Below, piece after piece: positions 54,107 through 63,640 of a stretch of DNA of 64,000 nt. The position numbers were made by a program, and so were the translations under genes. This stretch comes from Lachnospiraceae bacterium MD308 (GTDB lineage: Bacteria > Bacillota > Clostridia > Lachnospirales > Lachnospiraceae): assembly GCA_000403475.2 (NCBI GenBank), contig KE159795.1:1-64000 (forward strand), in the 5' to 3' direction. Each line of letters starts with the position of its first letter. Within the stretch, counting starts at the first letter, position 1. Below the pieces are notes generated by a model that searched no databases, was not told the origin of the DNA, and was given only the letters and a program-made list of their open reading frames with translations.

Positions 54107-55480
54107 CTACTTGATCAGATTCTCGCGCATCTGGTCATTGTTCTTCTTGATTCCTTCAATCCACTCTTCCTCGGTGATATTGCCGGATACAAGAGAGTTA
54201 ACCGGATCGAACCATACCTCACGGTTGCTTACTCCTACAACTCCGCTGTCATATGCGGCAAAATTACCCATAGCAGCCTTCGCGCCATTGTCATAGATGC
54301 CATAGAACATCTGATTATCGCCTTCTAATGTGTCAGCAATACCAAGTACAGGCTGAATAGCCGGCGCCGGCTCGCCTTCTGCGTTTACAGCGCCTGCGAA
54401 AAGTTCACATGCTTTGTCGCTGTACAGGAATGCAACAAACTGCTTCGCATCATCCTGATTCTTTGCGCCGCCTGGAATCCATGCCTGCTCGAACCATGTA
54501 TAGCTGTAGCTGTCGCCGCCCTCTTTTACTGCCGGAAGAGCAGTCATGCCCCACTCGAAACCTTCCGCTCTCGGAGCCTCTGCCATCTCGCCTACGATCC
54601 ATGTTCCATTCGGCATGAACAGAGCCTTGTTATCAAGCACGAGCTGCTGATTCTTCGTGAAGTCCTGGTCATTTGCCTGGGAAGGTGTGGTAGGCTCTGT
54701 ATAGCTGGCCAGTTTTGCTACGATATCAAAGCAGGTCTTTGCCTCCTCGGAATCCCAGATACCTTCTTCGTAATTGGTTGCTTTGTCAAAGAACTCAGGG
54801 CCGCCTACAGAATACATCAGCGCATAGAAAAATGCGTCGAAATAACCGGTTGTAGGATAAGTGAACAAAGAGATTCCCTCTTTCTTAGCCTTATCTCCCA
54901 GCTCCCACATCTCATCCCATGTAGCCGGCATCTCCCAGCCTTTCTCCTTCATCAGCCCTGCATTGTAAAACAGACCGCAGGGAGAATAGAACATCGGAGC
55001 AAGATATGTCTTGCCGTCTCCGTAAGGATTGGTCAGGCTTGTCTCGGTAAAGCCGCCGGCAATCTTATCGCCTACTTTTTCGGACTCGCCCGGCACTGTC
55101 ATAGACAGAACGTCCGTGATATCCACAATATTCTGATCCTTGATAAAAGTCTCTGTGAGAGCCTTCTCACGGCCGGTTGCCAGATGGATTACATCCGGGT
55201 AATCTCCTGCCTGCATGGATGGCCCGATCACATCTTCCAGATTCTTATCTGTGATCAGCTCTACTTTAACGCCTGTCTCTTCCGTAAAGGCTGCGCATAC
55301 ATCTTCCCACATCTTGCTGCCGTAAGCAGTCTCGATAGCGGCTACGGTAATGCCTCCTTCTTTGGAATCCCCTGAGGACTCTCCCTCAGCGGGCGCTTCC
55401 TGTTTCTTGCCGCACCCGGCAAACATAGACACGGTCATTGCAGACACTAAAAGGATACTGAGTATCTTTTTCTTTTTCAT
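54107..55480 (-). CDS. Extracellular solute-binding lipoprotein, sugar ABC importer
   Basis: This 457-residue protein has signal peptide MKKKKILSILLVSAMTVSMF and lipobox AGC, then an acidic linker. The type 1 binding fold follows: GGITVAAIETAYGSKMWEDV and NGTWIVGEMAEAPRAEGFEW. With the GH112 enzyme downstream, the ligand is probably galacto-N-biose/lacto-N-biose, by context only. First gene of the operon; promoter about 70 bp upstream. Confidence 0.88.
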   Translation of the reverse strand: MKKKKILSILLVSAMTVSMFAGCGKKQEAPAEGESSGDSKEGGITVAAIETAYGSKMWEDVCAAFTEETGVKVELITDKNLEDVIGPSMQAGDYPDVIHLATGREKALTETFIKDQNIVDITDVLSMTVPGESEKVGDKIAGGFTETSLTNPYGDGKTYLAPMFYSPCGLFYNAGLMKEKGWEMPATWDEMWELGDKAKKEGISLFTYPTTGYFDAFFYALMYSVGGPEFFDKATNYEEGIWDSEEAKTCFDIVAKLASYTEPTTPSQANDQDFTKNQQLVLDNKALFMPNGTWIVGEMAEAPRAEGFEWGMTALPAVKEGGDSYSYTWFEQAWIPGGAKNQDDAKQFVAFLYSDKACELFAGAVNAEGEPAPAIQPVLGIADTLEGDNQMFYGIYDNGAKAAMGNFAAYDSGVVGVSNREVWFDPVNSLVSGNITEEEWIEGIKKNNDQMRENLIK

Positions 55481-55916
55481 AATTTTTCTACCTCCTGTTA
55501 TAAATTTGTGTTTCTCAGGTTCTTATAACCCTCTTAACTGTTCATCCTAAGTATAACAACCACACCTGTTTTTTCCAATACCGATGTTGCTTACTTTTTT
55601 ATGTATCTTGCTCGTTTTGGATATTTTTGTGAAAAAAACCTTATATTTTCCCGCAGCTCTATACAGGTTGACGGAAGCTTTTCTTCTTCTCTTCTTCTAT
55701 TTTTAATAGAATCCACTTATTTTTTATATATCAGGAGCTTGCTCTTGCCATTTTTACAGTTGAATATTATAATAAAGTCATTATACAGGACATATATTAA
55801 AAAATATTTTTATATATATTGTCTGTCACTTTATTTTTATTGCTCATTTTTATACTATTTACAAGATATCTGAGGGGCACCGTTAGACATCCGCCCCGCC
55901 AAAGGAGGCCGTTTTT
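55481..55916. other. Divergent regulatory region, 436 bp, no gene
   Basis: The stretch between the binding protein gene and araC is AT-rich and codes for nothing credible. It contains the promoter at 55550-55578 and AT tracts around 55795-55825; an AraC operator is expected here but I could not define repeats with certainty. Confidence 0.7.
55550..55578 (-). promoter_or_regulatory. Sigma-A promoter of the galacto-N-biose import operon
   Basis: TTGGAA (55573-55578) and TATACT (55550-55555) on the minus strand are 17 bp apart, about 70 bp before the binding protein start. Confidence 0.7.
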
Positions 55917-56771
55917 ATGAGTACCAGCCACTATGTCCTTGATCCTCTGACAGTCACCCCGGTAGACCGCTCCGTCACCAAGCTTCTCTATGTCAGCGTC
56001 ACCCGCTACAGCCCCGAGTGGCATTCCATCCTCCACACCCATCCATGTGCCGAGATGTTCTTCGTCACAGGCGGTTCCGGTTTCTTAAGTCTCACAGATA
56101 AGACAGTACCTATCGGCAGCAATGACGTGATCATCGTCAACCCCAGCACTGAACACACGGAAATCAGCTCTGAAGACAAGCCCCTGGAGTACATTGTCAT
56201 GGGTGTAGACGGTCTTGAGGCCATTTCCGGTGATGACGGAGGAGACGGATATTCCATTATCCATTTCCAGACCGACGGGGAGCAGATCTTATTCTATCTG
56301 CGCCGCCTTTTAAATGAAATCGAAAAAAAACTTCCCGGCTACAGTACCATCTGTCAGGATTTGCTGGAGGTCGTACTGCTCCTGCTCATGCGGCGCAGCC
56401 AGTTTACCGTCACCTTCGTGCCCTCCGTCCATAAATCCAGCAAGGAATGTGCCATCGTGCGCCGTTATATCGAAAATCATTTCAAAGAGAGCCTGACTCT
56501 GGATGACTTAGCTGCCGTAGCCCATGTAAGCAAGTACTACCTGGTCCATGTTTTCAGCCGGGAATACGGCACTTCACCTATCAATTACCTACTGTCCTGC
56601 CGAATCCAGGAGAGCCTGTACCTCCTGGCAGAAACCCGCATGTCCCTCTCCCAGATTGCCGGCATGCTGGGTTTTTCCTCACCCAGCTATTTTTCCCAGA
56701 GCTTCCGCCGAATCCAGGGAATGAGCCCTATGGCCTACCGCAGCCAATGCCGGGAATCCAACAAAGCCTAA
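55917..56771 (+). CDS. AraC-family transcriptional regulator
   Basis: This 284-residue regulator has an N-terminal cupin sensing domain (HSILHTHPCAEMFFVTGGSG) and a C-terminal pair of HTHs (LDDLAAVAHVSKYYLVHVFS and ISQIAGMLGFSSPSYFSQSF-like). It is divergent from the GH112 import operon and is its likely activator. Its stop overlaps the stop of the serine recombinase on the other strand. AAAGGAGG precedes the ATG. Confidence 0.88.
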   Translation: MSTSHYVLDPLTVTPVDRSVTKLLYVSVTRYSPEWHSILHTHPCAEMFFVTGGSGFLSLTDKTVPIGSNDVIIVNPSTEHTEISSEDKPLEYIVMGVDGLEAISGDDGGDGYSIIHFQTDGEQILFYLRRLLNEIEKKLPGYSTICQDLLEVVLLLLMRRSQFTVTFVPSVHKSSKECAIVRRYIENHFKESLTLDDLAAVAHVSKYYLVHVFSREYGTSPINYLLSCRIQESLYLLAETRMSLSQIAGMLGFSSPSYFSQSFRRIQGMSPMAYRSQCRESNKA

Positions 56772-58378
56772 TGCCTTTTTGACGTTTCCACGGCTTTATA
56801 GCTCCATTTGACAGGGAGCATATTCAAATAGACATCCATACCACCCTGACTGCCCACAACTATTTTATCCAGAATCTGCCTGTAAAACTCATCTTCATAC
56901 TCAACACCGCCCATAAGCTCATTGACTGCTTCCCCAATCTCACGTACGAGCCTGTGCTCTCCTGCCACCGTCTGCTGCGTATCAATACTGTCAAGAGCTT
57001 CCTGAAGCCCTTTCATCTCGGCGCCGCACTTAGACCGCGCCGCTAAAAACTCTTCTTTGTCTATATCTCCGGACATGTAAATATCGAGCAGTCTCGCCTG
57101 CCTGTCCTCGACGTCCTTAATCTGAGCTCTTAACTTGCCGGCATCCGTACCCGCCATATCCACAGCAATCACCGGCTTAATAACTGAAAGCAGATGATTT
57201 GCAACCTTTTCCTTATTATATTGAAGGCTCCTGGCGACAAGGCGCATGATGTGGAGCACATCCTCATTACGGATGGTATTGCTTTTGCATCCGACCCTGG
57301 CCCCCGCCTTATCTACATGAGGGCCTCCATGCTTTGCCGCCTCGCTGCAGCGCCAGGCTTTATAGACGCCCCCGCTCTTTCTTGTCTTATATCTTGCCAC
57401 ATAGCTTGAGCCGCAGCATCCGCATTTGATCTTCCCGGAAAAAAGATAACGGTTGCTGTATTTTGCTCTGCCCTCCTGGGACAAAGAGCGCTCCTCTAAA
57501 ATGCGGTTTGCCTCATCGAACACTTCCCGGGATATAATAGGCTCGTGATGGTCTTTGATAATGATAAACTCCTCCTGCCCGAGGTTTACTTTCTTTTCAT
57601 GGGAAAGGAAATCGGGAGTATAGGTTTTCTTCTGTACCAGGTCGCCGCAATATTTTTCATTGCGGATGATGCGCAAGATCACTGTATTGTGCCACCCTTT
57701 CACACGGCCCGCGGGCCGCACTCCTGCCTCCCGAAGCTCCCGGGCGATGACATAGGAGCCTTTCTTCTCATTGACAAATTTGTGGAAAATAAGGCGGACA
57801 ATCTCCGCTCCCTCCTCGTTGATATACATCTTGCCGCCGCGAACATCATAGCCCAGCATATCCCTTCCGAATACCACGCCCTCTTCCATCCGGCGTTTCT
57901 GCCCCCACTTCACACGCTCGGACGTCTTACGGCTTTCCTCCTGCGCAATCGAGGACATAATGGCAAGCCGAAGCTCCGCATCGCCGTCTAAAGTATTGAT
58001 GTTATCATTCAGAAAGATAACGCCCACCCCATGCCTTTTAAGGTCACGGGTGTAGTAAATACTGTCCAGAGTATTTCTCGCGAAACGGGAAATTTCTTTT
58101 GTAATGATCAAGTCAAAATCTCCATGCTTGGCACACGCAACCATACGATTAAATTCCTTCCGCCTCTTCGTATTCGTGCCGGAGATGCCTTCATCTGCAA
58201 ATATTTTGTAAAGCTCCCAATCGGGATTGCGTTCAATATACTGCTTAAAAAATCTGCGCTGGCTTTCAAATGAATTCGCCTGGTCTTCATTGTCTGTCGA
58301 TACACGGCAATACGCCGCCACACGCTTTTTCTTCTCTTCAATTTTTCGCTCCTGATTTAACCGTTCGTATCTATTCAT
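56768..58378 (-). CDS. Large serine recombinase (integrase) of an integrative element
   Basis: This 536-residue protein has an N-terminal resolvase domain (RVAAYCRVSTDNEDQANSFE with the Ser nucleophile, and ISRFARNTLDS with catalytic Arg), a recombinase domain (KGSYVIARELREAGVRPAGR), a zinc ribbon (GKIKCGCCGSSYVARYKTRK) and a coiled coil towards the C-terminus. Such proteins integrate mobile elements at att sites next to their own gene. The gene's last bases overlap the araC stop, so the junction is probably here. It overlaps the 70-residue gene upstream by 8 bp. Confidence 0.9.
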   Translation of the reverse strand: MNRYERLNQERKIEEKKKRVAAYCRVSTDNEDQANSFESQRRFFKQYIERNPDWELYKIFADEGISGTNTKRRKEFNRMVACAKHGDFDLIITKEISRFARNTLDSIYYTRDLKRHGVGVIFLNDNINTLDGDAELRLAIMSSIAQEESRKTSERVKWGQKRRMEEGVVFGRDMLGYDVRGGKMYINEEGAEIVRLIFHKFVNEKKGSYVIARELREAGVRPAGRVKGWHNTVILRIIRNEKYCGDLVQKKTYTPDFLSHEKKVNLGQEEFIIIKDHHEPIISREVFDEANRILEERSLSQEGRAKYSNRYLFSGKIKCGCCGSSYVARYKTRKSGGVYKAWRCSEAAKHGGPHVDKAGARVGCKSNTIRNEDVLHIMRLVARSLQYNKEKVANHLLSVIKPVIAVDMAGTDAGKLRAQIKDVEDRQARLLDIYMSGDIDKEEFLAARSKCGAEMKGLQEALDSIDTQQTVAGEHRLVREIGEAVNELMGGVEYEDEFYRQILDKIVVGSQGGMDVYLNMLPVKWSYKAVETSKRH

Positions 58379-58583
58379 TGTGACGCCCTCCCCTTACCTG
58401 CTTTGAGCTGTGCCGCCTTTCAAGCTCAAGCAAACAGCGTTCCCGCTGCGATGCGGTCAGCAGGTTCCGTTTTTCCAGCGATAAAAGGATTGCTGTCTGA
58501 ATATTCATAAGAAACGCTGCGTGTTCCCGCTCATTCAATTCCAAAACAGGTTCACCAACATAGACAAACTCTCTGTGCTTCAT
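58371..58583 (-). CDS. Small accessory protein of the serine recombinase
   Basis: This 70-residue protein (MKHREFVYVGEPVLELNERE, then NLLTASQRERCLLELERRHS) ends inside the recombinase start, implying coupled translation. Small charged proteins of this sort often precede serine recombinases in Clostridial elements; function is unknown, perhaps a directionality aid. GGGAGGTG precedes the ATG. Confidence 0.7.
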   Translation of the reverse strand: MKHREFVYVGEPVLELNEREHAAFLMNIQTAILLSLEKRNLLTASQRERCLLELERRHSSKQVRGGRHNE

Positions 58584-58684
58584 ACAACAGGCACCTCCCT
58601 CTTCCCTAATGTATGAGCCGATGTTTGTACCATATAACGAAAGAACCCATTCACTTTTTTCCTTCGATATATTTCCTTAGATGC

Positions 58685-58713
58685 TTGATTTCGTTCGCTT
58701 AACCAACTATAAT
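58685..58713 (+). promoter_or_regulatory. Promoter of the two-component system
   Basis: TTGATT (58685-58690) and TATAAT (58708-58713) are 17 bp apart, 47 bp before the response regulator start. CTTGATT and AATCAAG at the two hexamers form an inverted repeat, a possible operator. Confidence 0.75.
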
Positions 58714-58759
58714 CAAGAATACTTTTATACGCGTCGGCAAAGCCGCAAGGAGACAAAAA

Positions 58760-59431
58760 ATGATGGAAATCTATTATATTGAAGATGATGAGAATATTGC
58801 AACAGCCGTAAAAGAATATCTGTGCCGGAAAGGATATGAAGTTTCCATATTCGGGACGTTAGAAAACGGAAAAAAAGCAATCGAATCCCGCATTCCAAAT
58901 ATTGTGCTGATTGACTGGAATATGCCGGACGGCGGGGGAGACAGCTTTTGCAGGTGGATTCGTTCAAACTGGAAAGAACTGCCGATTATTTTTCTCACTG
59001 TCCGGAATGACACCCGTGATATTATTTCTGGCTTTGAGGACGGGGCGGATGATTATGTGACAAAACCTTTCGAATTAGAGGTTCTATATTCCCGCATCCA
59101 GGCATTACTTCGCAGGGCAGGAAATGTGCAGAGCCGATATCTGTCCTGCGGTTCTATTTCAATTGACAAAAGCAGGACATCCGTATTGTGCAGCGGAAAG
59201 GAAATCATTGTAAGCCAGTCAGAATATCGGCTTTTGCAGCTTTTGATGGAAAATAAAGGAAAGACCGTCACAAGAGAACGTCTGCTAACGCAAATCTGGG
59301 ACAATAACGGGAATTATGTCAATGATAATACATTGACCGTGACGATGAAACGTCTGAGGGAAAAGCTCCATCATCCATCCTGCTTAAAAACAATCCGGAG
59401 CTTTGGCTACCGTATGGAGGATGGCATATGA
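58760..59431 (+). CDS. OmpR/PhoB-family response regulator
   Basis: This 223-residue protein has a receiver domain (acidic pair at 9-10, phospho-acceptor Asp52 in VLIDWNMPDG, Thr80, Lys102) and a winged-helix DNA-binding domain (LLTQIWDNNGNYVNDNTLTV). AAGGAG precedes the ATG. The ATGA overlap joins it to the kinase gene. Likely target: the ABC transporter promoter at 60.65 kb, which has suitable direct repeats. Confidence 0.9.
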   Translation: MMEIYYIEDDENIATAVKEYLCRKGYEVSIFGTLENGKKAIESRIPNIVLIDWNMPDGGGDSFCRWIRSNWKELPIIFLTVRNDTRDIISGFEDGADDYVTKPFELEVLYSRIQALLRRAGNVQSRYLSCGSISIDKSRTSVLCSGKEIIVSQSEYRLLQLLMENKGKTVTRERLLTQIWDNNGNYVNDNTLTVTMKRLREKLHHPSCLKTIRSFGYRMEDGI

Positions 59432-60600
59432 ATAAAAAATCAAACATAAAAATAACGTTCTTATTTGTATTGTCGGTCAGTTTGATTGTCGCAGCAGTAA
59501 TCACATTCCTTCTTACTTTGTACTACCGCCATATATGTTTTCAAATGTTGGGCGGATTATGCGAAAGAATAATTCAGAGCTGTCCGGACTCTAAGCAGAA
59601 TGTTTTGGAATTATTGAAAACGCAAAAATTTTATACAACAGAGAAAGATATATTGTCATCCTTTGGTTATACTCCATCAACTTTAAAAACTGTAGAGCCA
59701 GCCGTCCTCTGGATTGCCCTTTCAGGATTTTTCGCAGGAATCTTCCTGTTCCTTTTCGCTTTCTGGTATTGGCATCGGAAATCGTCCCTCCGCATCCAGG
59801 CATTGACAAAATATTTAGAAAAAATAAATACAGGAGGCCAGAGATTGCTTTTTGAGGCTTCCGATGATGAATTCTCGAAACTGCAGGACGAAATATATAA
59901 AACCGTAACGCAGCTTTACCAGACAAGGGACGACGCACTGACAGACCGGAACAATTACGCAGAAAACCTTTCTAATATTGCGCATCAGCTTAAAACACCG
60001 ATTACTTCTATTTCATTAACTGTCCAGATGGCGAAAGAACATCCGGAAAATGCCCGAATCGCAGATATAGAACGGCAGCTGTATAGGCTCATGCATTTAG
60101 AAGACGCATTATTGCTCTTATCCCGCATTGATGCGGGAGGGCTGGTACTCGAAAGGAAACCGTCGGATATCTTTACCATCCTGTCTCTGGCGTCGGAGAA
60201 TCTATACGAACTGTATATACGAAAAGGCGTATCGATGGATATTCCGGAAATGGGTGAGCTGGATATCAATGTAGATTTAGATTGGACGATAGAAGCAGTC
60301 ATGAATTTAATGAAAAACTGCATAGAAGCAGCACAGCCGGACACTACCATTCATTGTTCTTATGAAAAAAACCCGCTCTATGCCCAGATACGGGTATGGG
60401 ACGAAGGAAAAGGATTCGCAAAAAAAGACTTGCCTCATTTGTTTGAGCGGTTCTATCGCGGAGAAAAAGCCAAAAATACCGGAATCGGAATCGGTCTCTC
60501 CCTCTCAAAATCAATCATAGAAATGCAAAACGGGATCATTCGTGCATTTAATCTCCCAAATGGCGGAGCTTGCTTTGAAATCCGTTTCTATACTTCATGA
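59428..60600 (+). CDS. Sensor histidine kinase
   Basis: This 390-residue kinase has two helices (about 10-31 and 91-114) enclosing a 58-residue outer loop, a linker, the H-box with His186 (SNIAHQLKTPITS), and the ATPase domain with NLMKNCIEAA (N box), VWDEGKGF (G1) and NTGIGIGLSLSKSII (G2). The short sensor loop resembles envelope-stress or peptide-antibiotic sensors working with ABC transporters. It is not the intramembrane-sensing BceS type, whose loop is only a few residues. Confidence 0.88.
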   Translation: MNKKSNIKITFLFVLSVSLIVAAVITFLLTLYYRHICFQMLGGLCERIIQSCPDSKQNVLELLKTQKFYTTEKDILSSFGYTPSTLKTVEPAVLWIALSGFFAGIFLFLFAFWYWHRKSSLRIQALTKYLEKINTGGQRLLFEASDDEFSKLQDEIYKTVTQLYQTRDDALTDRNNYAENLSNIAHQLKTPITSISLTVQMAKEHPENARIADIERQLYRLMHLEDALLLLSRIDAGGLVLERKPSDIFTILSLASENLYELYIRKGVSMDIPEMGELDINVDLDWTIEAVMNLMKNCIEAAQPDTTIHCSYEKNPLYAQIRVWDEGKGFAKKDLPHLFERFYRGEKAKNTGIGIGLSLSKSIIEMQNGIIRAFNLPNGGACFEIRFYTS

Positions 60601-60643
60601 AAACAGCGAAAAGCGCATAAAATATGGGAAATCCCCCGATGCA

Positions 60644-60675
60644 GTCACTAAGATGTCACTTTCACTTGTTATAAT
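60644..60675 (+). promoter_or_regulatory. Regulated promoter of the ABC transporter with 11-bp direct repeats
   Basis: GTCACT occurs at 60644-60649 and 60655-60660, eleven bp apart, and TATAAT (60670-60675) follows 10 bp later. No good -35 exists, as expected for activation by a PhoB-type regulator bound to the repeats. Confidence 0.6.
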
Positions 60676-60758
60676 AAAAATACTTTCATGAAGTTCAAAA
60701 AAATAGAACGGGGTTTGTCTCAAGATACAGAGAATCACAAACAGGAGGAGCTGGTAAC

Positions 60759-61445
60759 ATGGAAATACTAAGATGTAATGGTATAGAAAAAATATTCGGC
60801 AAAGGTGAAAATCAAGTTACTGCTTTAAACGGAATCAACCTATCTGTCGAAAAAGGGGATTTTGTTGCAATCACCGGGGCTTCCGGCTCTGGGAAATCAA
60901 CGCTCCTACATATTCTAGGAAGCGTGGACAAGCCGACAAAAGGCACTGTGACAATAGACGGCGTTGACATTAGCGGACTGAATGCTACGGACTCCGCAAT
61001 TTTCAGAAGAAGAAAGGTCGGCCTGGTTTATCAGTTTTACAATCTGATCCCAACCCTGACAGCAGAAAAAAACATCCTTATGCCAATGCTTCTTGACAGG
61101 AGAACGCCCAATGCCAAATACTTTAAAGCGATTGTAAAGACACTGGGATTAGAAGATAAACTGGAATGCCTGCCAAGCCAGTTATCTGGAGGCCAGCAGC
61201 AGCGTGTCGCAATCGCAAGGTCTTTGATTTACCGCCCTGCCATTCTATTCGCTGATGAGCCCACAGGAAATCTTGACCAGAAAAATTCAAAAGAAATTAT
61301 TGACCTTTTAAAGCTGTCAAACCGAAATTTAAAACAAACGATACTCCTTATTACCCATGATGAAAAAATCGCATTGGAAGCCGACCGAATTGTGACCATT
61401 GAAGACGGAAAAATTGTCAGCGACCAGACAGAGAAACGGAGGTAA
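60759..61445 (+). CDS. ABC transporter ATPase (antimicrobial-peptide type)
   Basis: This 228-residue ATPase has Walker A GASGSGKSTLLH, signature LSGGQQQRVAIARSL, Walker B ILFADEPTGNLD and H-loop LLITHDEK. The MacB/BceA-like sequence and position before an FtsX-type permease point to peptide-antibiotic detoxification or signalling. GGAGGAG precedes the ATG. Confidence 0.9.
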   Translation: MEILRCNGIEKIFGKGENQVTALNGINLSVEKGDFVAITGASGSGKSTLLHILGSVDKPTKGTVTIDGVDISGLNATDSAIFRRRKVGLVYQFYNLIPTLTAEKNILMPMLLDRRTPNAKYFKAIVKTLGLEDKLECLPSQLSGGQQQRVAIARSLIYRPAILFADEPTGNLDQKNSKEIIDLLKLSNRNLKQTILLITHDEKIALEADRIVTIEDGKIVSDQTEKRR

Positions 61446-61450
61446 ACAGC

Positions 61451-63640
61451 ATGTGGCGATACTATTCCAGAAATTATATCAAAAACAACCGCGCATCCAG
61501 CATATCAATTATGGCGGCTGCCCTGGCTGCCACAATGTTTTTGTCTCTGCTTTGCAGCATAGCCTACAATTTTTGGATGTATGATATTGAAAAAATCATG
61601 TTGGAGGAAGGCGACTGGCAGGGACGCATTGTTTGCGAAACATTCGATGCAGATGACTTATCTATAGTATGTCAATTTGCAAACGTAGAAAAAGCAGTCA
61701 TCAACAGAGAAAAATCTAACAAAAACGAAACAGTGATCAACGTTTATTTTCGGAATGCCAGAACAATCTACCGTGATCTGCCATTCATTGCAGCGCAGCT
61801 CGCACAAGATAAAGATTCCGTCCAATACAACTCATTACTCCTGTCCCGATATCTTATACACAATCCAGAAGACGATACGCCGCCGATGCTTTTATCTCTG
61901 TTTTTAGCAATCCTGATGATTGTGGCGGCGTCATTAATTTTAATTATCCGAGGCTCTTTTGAATTATCAATGAACGCCAGAATCCATCAATTCGGCATCT
62001 TTTCCAGTATCGGCGCCACGCCGGCACAGATTAGAACCTGTCTTATGCAAGAAGCGATGGCTTTAAGCCTGCTGCCGATACTATTGGGCAGTATATCGGG
62101 AATTGTAATAAGCTTTTGTGCAATAAGAGCAGTCAACTTCTTTGCTTCGGATGTATCCGGACGCCACGAAGCTGTCTTTCAGTATCATCCGTTTATATTT
62201 GCGGCTACGGTTTTAATCTCCTTTTTAACAGTAATTTTTTCTGCATGGATACCTGCAAGAAAGTTGAGCAAAATGACTCCGCTCGAAGCGATTAGAAATA
62301 CCGGTGATTTATTTTTAAAGAAAAGAAGACATTCTCGGATTTTAGCTTTTATCTTTGGCATAAAAGGCGAACTTACCGGAAACTCACTGAAAGCCCGGGC
62401 GAAATCTATGAGAATATCTTTCGTTTCATTATTGCTGTCTTTTCTGGGCTTTTCTATCATGCTCTGCTTTACTGCACTTGCCGATATCAGTACCAGATAT
62501 ACTTATTTTGAACGGTATCAGAACGCCTGGGATGTCAGTGTAACCTTAAAGGACACAGAACTATCAGATTTTAGTTTGACAACAGAACTACAGAAGATTT
62601 CTGGTATACAAGAGGCCACAGTGTATCAAAAGGCAGAATCAACGGTATTTCTGTCCGAAGAACTGCAGAGCGATGAGCTGACAGCTCTTGGCGGACTTGA
62701 AACAATTTACAAAACTCCAAAGTCCGACGGCCGGTTTCAAGTGTCCGCCCCGATCATCATATTGGATGATGCAAGTTTTTCAGACTACTGTACAAAGATC
62801 GGTGTCGCACCAAGACTTGACGGAGCAGTCGTATTAAATAAGATCTGGGACAGCGTGAACAGTAATTTCCGTCACAAAGAGCATATTCCCTTTGTAACGG
62901 AAGACAGCCGGACAACCACTCTTTATAAAAATGACAAGAGCGCAGAAATTCCCATTATATCCTATACACAGACAGCCCCAAAACTGAGGGAAGAATATAA
63001 AGATTATTCCCTTGTGCACTTTATTCCCGTTTCGATGTGGAAAGACACCTTAAAGCAGATTGGCGAGGCTGATGAAGACAGCTATATCCGTGTTTTTTCA
63101 AGCGGAAATGCAAGCCTTGCTGACTTAAACCGTCTGGAAGAAGAAATCGTACAGCTTGTATCGAGCCAATATGAAATTGAAAGCGAAAACCGCGTACAGG
63201 AACAATTATCTAATGACCGTTTAATCCGGGGCATGAAAGTGATTTGGGGAGCTTTCTGTGTACTGCTTGCTATTATTGGTATTGCAAATGTATTTTCAAA
63301 TACGTTAGGGTTCCTCCGCCAGAGGAAGCGGGAATTTGCAAGGTATTTGTCCATTGGCCTGACACCGCAGGAAATGAAAAAAATGTTCTGCATCGAAGCG
63401 TTTATAATAGCAGGGAAGCCTCTTTTGATCACATTTCCCCTCACTGTACTGTTTGTGCAGTTTGCCGTGACAGCAAGCTATTTAGACCCAATCGTATTCT
63501 GGTCAGAAGCACCGATCCTTCCGATTCTGATATTTGCAGCCGCGATCGTACTATCCGTGGCGCTCGCTTATTACGTTGGCGGAAAGCGCCTTTTGCAGTG
63601 CGATTTGAATGAAATATTACAAAACGATGCCTTCGTTTAG
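61451..63640 (+). CDS. FtsX-like ABC permease (antimicrobial-peptide type)
   Basis: This 729-residue protein has a first helix (about 15-38), a small outer loop, three helices around 145-285, and a large extracytoplasmic domain (about 350-590) before three final helices. FtsX cores are visible at FGIFSSIGATPAQIRTCLMQ and FARYLSIGLTPQEMKKMFCI. The layout resembles BceB-type permeases, which have a large loop between helices 7 and 8. It begins 5 bp after the ATPase. Cargo and sensing role are inferred. Confidence 0.87.
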   Translation: MWRYYSRNYIKNNRASSISIMAAALAATMFLSLLCSIAYNFWMYDIEKIMLEEGDWQGRIVCETFDADDLSIVCQFANVEKAVINREKSNKNETVINVYFRNARTIYRDLPFIAAQLAQDKDSVQYNSLLLSRYLIHNPEDDTPPMLLSLFLAILMIVAASLILIIRGSFELSMNARIHQFGIFSSIGATPAQIRTCLMQEAMALSLLPILLGSISGIVISFCAIRAVNFFASDVSGRHEAVFQYHPFIFAATVLISFLTVIFSAWIPARKLSKMTPLEAIRNTGDLFLKKRRHSRILAFIFGIKGELTGNSLKARAKSMRISFVSLLLSFLGFSIMLCFTALADISTRYTYFERYQNAWDVSVTLKDTELSDFSLTTELQKISGIQEATVYQKAESTVFLSEELQSDELTALGGLETIYKTPKSDGRFQVSAPIIILDDASFSDYCTKIGVAPRLDGAVVLNKIWDSVNSNFRHKEHIPFVTEDSRTTTLYKNDKSAEIPIISYTQTAPKLREEYKDYSLVHFIPVSMWKDTLKQIGEADEDSYIRVFSSGNASLADLNRLEEEIVQLVSSQYEIESENRVQEQLSNDRLIRGMKVIWGAFCVLLAIIGIANVFSNTLGFLRQRKREFARYLSIGLTPQEMKKMFCIEAFIIAGKPLLITFPLTVLFVQFAVTASYLDPIVFWSEAPILPILIFAAAIVLSVALAYYVGGKRLLQCDLNEILQNDAFV

